Positions 57,396 through 64,000 of a DNA stretch of 64,000 bases are shown piece by piece. The translations under genes and the position numbers were made by a program. The notes beneath the pieces are model-generated. The model had not been told where the DNA came from. It saw only the letters and a list, made by a program, of their open reading frames with translations, and made no database searches. Numbering within the stretch: position 1 is the stretch's first letter; each line of letters starts with the position of its first letter. This DNA comes from Shouchella miscanthi. GTDB taxonomy: Bacteria; Bacillota; Bacilli; Bacillales; Bacillaceae_D. The stretch spans positions 682,001 through 746,000 of the forward strand of contig NZ_CP042163.1 in the NCBI RefSeq assembly GCF_007725405.1, written 5' to 3'.

Positions 57396-58991
57396 ATGAA
57401 GAAAACATTAAAGCTGTGCTTAACAGGACTTTGTTGTGTAGGATTTGTTGCTGCTTGTAGTTCGACTGATACGGGTGGAGACTCGACCTCTAATACGAAT
57501 CCTGATGTTGAAGTAAGTAAAGAGGGCTTTCCTATCGTTGAAGAGGAAATTACATTATCGCTCATGGCACCTGGTACAGGACTTGCTGAGTGGAAAGACA
57601 TGCCGACTTTGCAAGAGTACTCAGAAATGACGAATATCTCGTTTGAGTACACGACGCCCCCAATGAGTGATTTTGCAACACGATTAAACCTTGCGTTTGC
57701 CAGTGGCGATGTGGCTGATATTATTTATGGCGCAGGCACATCGAACTTAACACCAGGAATGGAAGTGGATTATGGGAGACAAGGAATCCTAATTCCACTT
57801 GAAGATCTTATTGCTGAATATGCGCCAAATATTCAACGGTTATTAGATGAAAATCCTGACATTGCTCGTTCAATTACAACGGTTGATGGTCATATTTATT
57901 CGTTACCGGTCATTAATCAGCACCCGAATTCAAGCTGGGCTGTGCCAATGTGGTACAACGGTGAGTGGCTAGATGCCCTTGATGCAGAAGTGCCTACAAC
58001 AACAGATGAGTTATATGATTTGCTTGTCCGTTTTAGAGATGAAGACCCGAATGGTAATGGAGAAGCCGACGAGATTCCGTTGCTTGATGTTCAAATGAAT
58101 AGTACGCGTTTAGCATTTCTCGGGGCATTTGGTATGAAGGCTTGGGGAATTGAAGAAGTGGACGGGGAAGTACGGTATGCCCCTCATACGGAAAACTATA
58201 AGGAATACTTGACGTACATGAATAAATTGTTTGAAGAGGGACTTCTTGATCCGGAAACATTTTCTCAGTCTGATGAGCAAAAGAAAGCAAAAGGACAAGA
58301 AAACAGACTTGGTTTATTCCCGGATTGGTTCTCGTTCTTTACGACTGGTCAATCAGAAGATGAAGCTATGAACAATCCAATGTTTCATGCGTTATCTAGT
58401 CCTATAACTGATGAACCACTTATTCCAATTAATCCAGGCATTACAAGAGGGACGTTTGCGATTACAAGTAATAATGAATACCCAGAAGCTTCTATTCGAT
58501 GGGTTGACTACTTCTATTCGGATGAAGGATCTGAATTCTTAGATCATGGACCGGAAGGCTATCTTTTTGAGCGTGATGAAGATGGAAATAAAGTGAAGCT
58601 TGATCCGCCACCTCAATTCGATAGTGCAGAGGATTACCGTGGGACATTAACTCCGGCCTATGGTATCCCAACACCAACACTAGTAAAACGAGTCGAAGGT
58701 GTTGAAGTGAGCGAATTTGATCAGTTTCTCGATGCTGAAACAGAAGAAAAAATTGGACCTTATGGTGAAGTGCCGATTCCTCTCCTTTATTTAACGAATG
58801 AGGAGCAAGAAATCGTCAATACGATTGAAGTAGACCTTAAATCATATGTAGAACAGTTAGAGGCACGGTTTATTACGGGCGTGGAGCCTCTATCAAACTG
58901 GGATAAATATGTGGATACCATTGAAAGTATGAACATTGAAGAATACATTGAGATTTATCAAGTTGCCTATGATCGTTGGGCAAGTAGCTAA
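57396..58991 (+). CDS. extracellular solute-binding lipoprotein, LplA type
   Basis: 531 residues, ATG with GAGAGGGG upstream. Its signal peptide ends in a lipobox FVAAC with Cys21 as the lipidated residue, followed by a Ser/Thr/Asp-rich linker to about residue 45. The rest is a family 1-type binding protein with the usual large size of LplA members. It captures oligosaccharides at the outer face of the membrane and delivers them to the two permeases. A terminator-like hairpin immediately follows, so it may be made in excess over the enzymes downstream. Confidence 0.93.
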   Translation: MKKTLKLCLTGLCCVGFVAACSSTDTGGDSTSNTNPDVEVSKEGFPIVEEEITLSLMAPGTGLAEWKDMPTLQEYSEMTNISFEYTTPPMSDFATRLNLAFASGDVADIIYGAGTSNLTPGMEVDYGRQGILIPLEDLIAEYAPNIQRLLDENPDIARSITTVDGHIYSLPVINQHPNSSWAVPMWYNGEWLDALDAEVPTTTDELYDLLVRFRDEDPNGNGEADEIPLLDVQMNSTRLAFLGAFGMKAWGIEEVDGEVRYAPHTENYKEYLTYMNKLFEEGLLDPETFSQSDEQKKAKGQENRLGLFPDWFSFFTTGQSEDEAMNNPMFHALSSPITDEPLIPINPGITRGTFAITSNNEYPEASIRWVDYFYSDEGSEFLDHGPEGYLFERDEDGNKVKLDPPPQFDSAEDYRGTLTPAYGIPTPTLVKRVEGVEVSEFDQFLDAETEEKIGPYGEVPIPLLYLTNEEQEIVNTIEVDLKSYVEQLEARFITGVEPLSNWDKYVDTIESMNIEEYIEIYQVAYDRWASS

Positions 58992-59000
58992 TTAAAAATG

Positions 59001-59045
59001 AAGCTCGTATTAAACTTGAGTTCAAGTCGTATACGAGCTTTTTCT
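59001..59045 (+). terminator. attenuating terminator between binding protein and glycosidases
   Basis: AAGCTCGTAT (59001-59010) pairs with ATACGAGCTT (59031-59040), with a smaller hairpin (ACTTGA/TCAAGT) in the loop, followed by TTTCTC. It sits just before the ribosome binding site of the fucosidase gene, so partial read-through is likely. Confidence 0.75.
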
Positions 59046-59065
59046 CATAAAAAGGAGGAATGGAG

Positions 59066-60442
59066 ATGACGGATAACCTCGACGAATTAACAGAAGGTGT
59101 ACATCATTACAGTAAAGAAGAGAGCTATGTGGAGCCGAAAGAGGTAGCGTTACAAGCGCAATTGGAATGGTTTCAAGATCAAAAGATTGGACTGATGATG
59201 CACTGGGGACCGTATGCACAGCTTGGTGTCGTTGAGTCATGGGCACTAAGTGATGAGGATGCGGAGTGGTCGAGAGAAGAAATTGATTGGGAGCACGATC
59301 CAAAATCATTAAAGCAACAGTACGTTGCGTTAAACAAAACCTTTAATCCAATTCGATTCCAGCCTGATGCTTGGGCGGATTTAGCAAAGGAAACTGGATT
59401 TAAATATCTTGTGTTTACAACAAAACATCATGATGGTTTTGCGATGTGGGATACAAAAACAACAGAGTATAAAATCACAGGTTCAGCTTGTCCGTTTCAT
59501 CGGCATCCTTATGCTGACGTATGTAAGCAGCTTTTTGATGCGTTTAGAGCTAGAGGGTTGGGAATATCAGCGTATTTTTCAAAAGCTGATTGGCATGTCC
59601 CATCGTACTGGACTCCGAATAAGACAGGTGATGCACACACGAGGCGGGGACCTTCTTACGATCCACAGGATCATCCAGCATTATGGGAACAATTTGTCCA
59701 ATTTACCCACGAACAAATCCTAGAACTGTTAACGAACTACGGGAGAATCGACATGCTTTGGCTGGATGCAGGATGGGTATCGCCCAAAAACAACCAAGAC
59801 ATTCGATTAGGAGAAGTGGTAGAGAAGGCGAGGGAATCCCAACCTTGGCTTCTTGCGGCTGATCGCACAGTCGGCGGCCCATATGAAAATATATTGACGC
59901 CTGAACAAATGGTTCCTAAGGACCCAATTCATGTCCCTTGGGAAAGTTGTATAACGATGGGGAGTGCTTTTTCATTTCGATATGAAGATGACTATAAATC
60001 AGGTAGAGCGCTTGTTCATTTATTAATAGAGATCGTGTCTAAGGGTGGGAATTTAGCGTTAAATGTTGCACCACAGCCGGATGGCCGCCTGCCTAGAGGT
60101 GCAGTTAAGCGTATGAAGGAATTAGGTGCTTGGCTACAGCAATATGGTGAGGCTATCTATGAAACAAGAACAGTGTCCCCCTACTATTTAGAAAACATGG
60201 CCTTTACAGCGAAGGGGAATATCGTTTATTGCTTTGTTCTCATTCATACGAAAGAAGATCTAAACGGTGGTTCATTAACGATTCCTTATGAAGGTGCTGT
60301 TGAACAAGTAGAGTTGATGAATAACGGTCAAGTATTGTCTTTTCATAGAGTTGAGAACGAGTTGGTTGTAATCCGACCAAAATGGGAAGGCGATCATGAC
60401 CTTCCATACGCATACGTATTTAAATTAACGATCGATCTCTAA
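59066..60442 (+). CDS. alpha-L-fucosidase, GH29
   Basis: 458 residues from the ATG at 59066, 7 bases after GGAGG; an ATG two codons earlier is too close to that site. GH29 signatures: KIGLMMHWGPYA, the substrate-binding HH of TTKHHDGFAMWD, and the nucleophile Asp234 in MLWLDAGW. It removes terminal alpha-L-fucose with retention of configuration. There is no signal peptide, so it acts in the cytoplasm on imported fucosylated oligosaccharides. It belongs to one operon with the transporter genes before it and the mannosidase after it (about 25 bases apart). Confidence 0.92.
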   Translation: MTDNLDELTEGVHHYSKEESYVEPKEVALQAQLEWFQDQKIGLMMHWGPYAQLGVVESWALSDEDAEWSREEIDWEHDPKSLKQQYVALNKTFNPIRFQPDAWADLAKETGFKYLVFTTKHHDGFAMWDTKTTEYKITGSACPFHRHPYADVCKQLFDAFRARGLGISAYFSKADWHVPSYWTPNKTGDAHTRRGPSYDPQDHPALWEQFVQFTHEQILELLTNYGRIDMLWLDAGWVSPKNNQDIRLGEVVEKARESQPWLLAADRTVGGPYENILTPEQMVPKDPIHVPWESCITMGSAFSFRYEDDYKSGRALVHLLIEIVSKGGNLALNVAPQPDGRLPRGAVKRMKELGAWLQQYGEAIYETRTVSPYYLENMAFTAKGNIVYCFVLIHTKEDLNGGSLTIPYEGAVEQVELMNNGQVLSFHRVENELVVIRPKWEGDHDLPYAYVFKLTIDL

Positions 60443-60467
60443 TAAAGCGAGAGAAGGAATGGTAGAT

Positions 60468-63400
60468 ATGCAGCGCTTACGAAGGTGTTTAAATCAAATG
60501 CAAGAGTGGACCAATCACGATCGTATCGACATTAAAGAGTGGGTGGGAAAACGTAGTTACTATAAAAATCCAGGTGAATATGAACAAATGGATGAAGAGC
60601 CGTATGCCATTCAAGTTGGAGATCGGTTACTTGAATCTGGAGAAACGCTGATCATTGAAAAAGAGCTTTTAGTTCCAGAAGTGTTTATAGATGCAGAGAT
60701 TGATTTTGTTTTTAACGTAGGTCAGCATGGGGTGAAAACAAATCATGAAGGGTTAGTGTATCTCGACGGTGTTCCCTACCATGGTATTGATCGGAATCGA
60801 CATGAATTTCCCCTTCCTAAAAGAGCAAATGGTCAACCTTCGTATAGGATAAAAATTGAGCTGTTTAATCCGACGGCTCAAGTCATTGATCCATTAAATA
60901 GGCAAAACGAGCCAGCAGAATATGCGCCGGCGCCATTGTATTTATTGGAGAGTGCTTTCGTTCGGAAAAACAAAGGGTTAGAGAAGTTGTATTACACGAT
61001 GAAGGTCTATTTGGAAGCCGCTATGTTGCTACCAGAATCCGATTTAAACCGAATAAAGATTGTTAACGAGCTGACGCTAGTAAAGAAATGGCTAATGAAT
61101 ACAGAAGTAGCCACGCTTATGAAAGAGAGTGCATTGGTCAATGAGAAAGAAGCTGCTCTTTCGCACGCTTTAACAGAGATAGATGTAAAGAATCGCGGAT
61201 CTCTCCATATGGTCGGGCAATCCCATATTGATTTAGCCTGGTTATGGCCAATGAAAGAGGCTGTTCGAAAAACAAGTCGTACGTTTTCGACGATGAGTAC
61301 GTTGTTAGATCGTTATGACCATTTTCGCTATGCTCAAAGTCAACCTCAAGCCTATGCGTTTGTTAAAGCCCATTATCCTGAGCTTTATAAGCGGGTGAAG
61401 CAGCATATCCGTAGTGGACGTTGGGAAGTCGTTGGAGGCATGTGGGTAGAGCCAGACTTGAACATTCCATCTGGTGAATCGCTCGTACGACAACTTTTGT
61501 ATGGGATGACCTTTTATAAAGAAGAGTTTGGTAAGCAGCCTCGAATTGAGTGGTTGCCGGATACGTTCGGTTATTGTGCGTCTCTACCACAACTGTTGAA
61601 AAAAGCAGGCTTGGATTATTTTATGACAACGAAAATGAATTGGAATGACACCAACCCGTTTCCATATGATCTCTTTAATTGGGTGGGAATCGACGGTACA
61701 AGCATTCTTTCTTACATCAACCACGGCGTTAATGAGCATACACACCCAAAGGAAATAGCTGAACATTGGGGAAGCTATAAGCAAAAGGCGGTCCATCCAG
61801 AGCAAATGCTTCTCTATGGCCATGGTGATGGAGGGGGCGGTGTAACGAAGGAAATGCTCGAATACGTAGAGCGATCTGCTAGCTTACCAGGACTTCCAGC
61901 TACATCCTATAGCACGGCACATCAGTTTTTTGATCGCGTTGTAGATGCAAATCCTGTCCTTCCTACTTGGGTTGGAGATCTTTACTTGGAACTTCATCGA
62001 GGTACATATACGACACATGCGCAAGTAAAACGGTGGAATCGGAAAGCAGAAGTTTTATACCGTGACGCCGAAATTTGGTCCAGTCTATTAAACTTCCAAA
62101 CGAGTAAGTGGGAAGTCACGAGTCTTGATGCAGGATGGAAGCTCTTATTGTTTAATCAATTTCACGACATTATTCCTGGTACTTCGATTCCAGAAGTATA
62201 TGAAAGAGCAGAAGCAGATTATAAAGAGCTTATGTGTATTGGAAAAGATGTCAAGCAACTAGCCCTGCAGTCGCTCGCTCAAGAGATTGAAACAGAACGA
62301 ATGGGTCAGCCGCTTGTTGTGTTTAATAGTCTCTCGTGGGAGCGATCCGAAGTCGTAAAGCTAGTAGGGAAAGAAGAGCTGTTGAAGCTTGACGTAGTGG
62401 ATGAGAACGATCAGTCGTTAAAGAGTGACTGCTTTATAGAAGAAGATGGGCAAGTGAATCGGCTAATTTATGTGCCAGCTATTCCGCAAATGGGCTATCG
62501 AACAATATGGCTACGACCAGAAAAACAGAAGATGAAAGCAATCCAAGAGCAGCCCTTTATTTGGAAGTGGGAAACCGATTTTTATCAGATCGAATGGAAT
62601 GCAAATGGCGAAATGACGCGATTATATGATAAAAAGGCATGTCGGGAAGTACTGAAGCAAGGTGAATGCGGCAACCAGTTTCAGCTCTTTCATGACCAGC
62701 CCACTTATTGGGATGCGTGGGATATTGACCCTCTATTTGCTGAGCAAGAGGCATATCGCCCTGAGTTATTGTCAGTGGATGTTGTATTAAAAGGAAAGAC
62801 GATGGATCGAATTCGGTTTAAATGGAAGATCTCTAACTCGTTTATTGAGCAAGACCTTGTGTTGTACCATCATTCAGGCAGATTAGATTTCGAAACAAAG
62901 GTAAGCTGGCACGAAAACCACAAGTTGTTAAAAGTGGCTTTCCCAGTTCATGTTCAAACGAGTAAAGCCACATTTGAAATTCCGTTCGGTGTCGTTGAGA
63001 GAGCGACTCATTCTAATACAAGTTGGGAAAAGGCGCAATTTGAAGTGTGTGGACATCGTTTTGCAGATGTCTCGGAAGGAAATTACGGTGTCAGCTTGTT
63101 AAACGACTGCAAATATGGCTACGACGTTAAAGGTAGTCAGCTCCGTTTATCGTTACTAAGAGCACCCAAATGGCCAGATCCCAATGCTGATCAAGGAAAT
63201 CACTTGTTTACCTATTCACTTCTTCCTCACCAAGGCACGTGGAATTCGGCAAACGTTGTACGGAGCGGCTATGAATTAAACCATTCCGTCACTTCTATAC
63301 AGGTGGATGCTCATAAAGGAACATTGCCAGCTCGACACAGCTTTATCGAGTTAAATGCGACACATGCAATTTTGGATACCGTGAAGCGATCGGAAAAGGA

Positions 63401-63602
63401 TGAAGGCGTTACGATGCGATTCTATGAATCGAGTGGAGGACAGGAAGCGATGGAAGTGAAACTCTCACAAACCGCCTTTCAACAGGCAATTGAAACAAAC
63501 TTGTTAGAAACGCCCCTTGCTCCGCTGTCTATGGAAGCAGGCGTTTTGCGTACAACAATCAAGCCTTTTGAAGTGAAGACAATTACATTCAGTAACAAGT
63601 AA
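60468..63602 (+). CDS. alpha-mannosidase, GH38
   Basis: About 1044 residues from the ATG at 60468, with GAGAAGGA 11 bases upstream; an ATG at 60459 is two bases from that site. GH38 landmarks: the zinc ligands H253 and D255 in QSHIDLAWLWP, the nucleophile D365 in EWLPDTFGY, the metal-binding His of YGHGDGGGG and a long C-terminal beta-rich region. It releases alpha-mannose from glycans. There is no signal peptide, so it is cytoplasmic. The length is normal and the gene intact. Confidence 0.92.
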   Translation: MQRLRRCLNQMQEWTNHDRIDIKEWVGKRSYYKNPGEYEQMDEEPYAIQVGDRLLESGETLIIEKELLVPEVFIDAEIDFVFNVGQHGVKTNHEGLVYLDGVPYHGIDRNRHEFPLPKRANGQPSYRIKIELFNPTAQVIDPLNRQNEPAEYAPAPLYLLESAFVRKNKGLEKLYYTMKVYLEAAMLLPESDLNRIKIVNELTLVKKWLMNTEVATLMKESALVNEKEAALSHALTEIDVKNRGSLHMVGQSHIDLAWLWPMKEAVRKTSRTFSTMSTLLDRYDHFRYAQSQPQAYAFVKAHYPELYKRVKQHIRSGRWEVVGGMWVEPDLNIPSGESLVRQLLYGMTFYKEEFGKQPRIEWLPDTFGYCASLPQLLKKAGLDYFMTTKMNWNDTNPFPYDLFNWVGIDGTSILSYINHGVNEHTHPKEIAEHWGSYKQKAVHPEQMLLYGHGDGGGGVTKEMLEYVERSASLPGLPATSYSTAHQFFDRVVDANPVLPTWVGDLYLELHRGTYTTHAQVKRWNRKAEVLYRDAEIWSSLLNFQTSKWEVTSLDAGWKLLLFNQFHDIIPGTSIPEVYERAEADYKELMCIGKDVKQLALQSLAQEIETERMGQPLVVFNSLSWERSEVVKLVGKEELLKLDVVDENDQSLKSDCFIEEDGQVNRLIYVPAIPQMGYRTIWLRPEKQKMKAIQEQPFIWKWETDFYQIEWNANGEMTRLYDKKACREVLKQGECGNQFQLFHDQPTYWDAWDIDPLFAEQEAYRPELLSVDVVLKGKTMDRIRFKWKISNSFIEQDLVLYHHSGRLDFETKVSWHENHKLLKVAFPVHVQTSKATFEIPFGVVERATHSNTSWEKAQFEVCGHRFADVSEGNYGVSLLNDCKYGYDVKGSQLRLSLLRAPKWPDPNADQGNHLFTYSLLPHQGTWNSANVVRSGYELNHSVTSIQVDAHKGTLPARHSFIELNATHAILDTVKRSEKDEGVTMRFYESSGGQEAMEVKLSQTAFQQAIETNLLETPLAPLSMEAGVLRTTIKPFEVKTITFSNK

Positions 63603-63618
63603 GGAGTTGGATGGTCGA

Positions 63619-64000
63619 TGAGTTATAAAGACCCGAGCTTGCCAATTGAGATGCGCGTTGAAGCGTTGCTGTCGCAGATGACGTTAAAAGAAAAAGTTGG
63701 GCAGCTTAATCAAAAAATGTACGGATGGGATGCGTATGACAAAACAAACGAAGGGATTGAGCTAACAGAAGCATTTAAAGAGCAGGTTCGCTTCGGGGAA
63801 GGAATGGGTGCTCTTTATGGTTTGTTTCGCTCTGATCCTTGGTCTGGTGTAACGTATGAGAACGGAATCCCGACAGAACAAAATGCTTCAATAGCAAATA
63901 CCATTCAACGTTATGTTATGGAACATACAAGGCTAGGTATTCCTATTCTACTATCTGAAGAGTGCCCTCACGGCCATCAAGCATTAGACGGAACAATGAT
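63619..64000 (+). CDS. GH3 glycosidase, N-terminal part
   Basis: 127 codons before the right edge; ATG with AAGGAG about 10 bases upstream, 17 bases after the mannosidase stop. The opening LPIEMRVEALLSQMTLKEKVGQL is typical of GH3 beta-glucosidase/beta-xylosidase enzymes (LLxxMTLEEKIGQ), and TRLGIPILLSEECPHG is the next conserved strand of the TIM barrel. No signal peptide. The catalytic Asp lies beyond the edge, so the substrate cannot be told. Confidence 0.85.

Overview
The window looks like chromosomal DNA of a low-GC Gram-positive bacterium, most likely a Bacillaceae member. The support is AGGAGG-type ribosome binding sites, frequent TTG/GTG starts, a CcpA-type cre box, LplABC-type sugar transporters, a TxpA/BsrG-like type I toxin, and WHH/SUKH/YezG toxin-immunity remnants. 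I cannot name the species.

1-42142 is the 3' part of a trans-AT polyketide synthase/NRPS cluster. Four giant genes run left to right and the first enters from outside the window. No AT domain is seen. In order they carry KR-ACP-KS-ACP // Cy-Cy-A(Thr)-PCP-PCP-Ox-Ox-KS0-ACP-KS-ACP-KS0-ACP // Cy-Cy-A(Thr)-PCP-Ox-Ox-KS0-ACP // C-A(Gly)-PCP-KS-DH-KR-ACP-KS-DH*-KR-ACP-TE. Read colinearly this gives two 5-methyloxazoles joined by a two-carbon keto tether, then an amide of a glycine extended by two acetate units. As I remember it, this is the siphonazole chemotype of Herpetosiphon, here in a Bacillus-like host. The two Thr modules share a 3.58-kb block that is almost base-for-base identical. A SAP-domain protein gene and dinB sit between the megasynthases and the closing pair of type II thioesterase and Sfp-type phosphopantetheinyl transferase.

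42143-44781 is mostly decayed sequence. It holds one clear small gene: a 43-residue type I toxin whose ribosome binding site is buried in a leader hairpin.

44782-51860 is a defence-like island. A GHKL (Hsp90/sacsin-like) ATPase is followed by an AlbA_2-TIR fusion protein. An IS150-type IS3-family element lies inside the loop of that operon's terminator. Beyond it are a second TIR protein on the minus strand and a divergent helical protein. Fragments of serine recombinases flank the last gene.

51861-55180 is a graveyard of polymorphic-toxin material: a WHH nuclease toxin C-terminus with its SUKH immunity gene, a YezG-like immunity pseudogene broken by a 4-bp duplication, a second SUKH fragment, and the tail of an endonuclease toxin, separated by strong terminators.

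55367-64000 is a catabolic operon under a cre box: two LplB/LplC-type permeases, a solute-binding lipoprotein, GH29 alpha-L-fucosidase, GH38 alpha-mannosidase and the start of a GH3 enzyme, probably for import and intracellular breakdown of fucose- and mannose-containing glycans.
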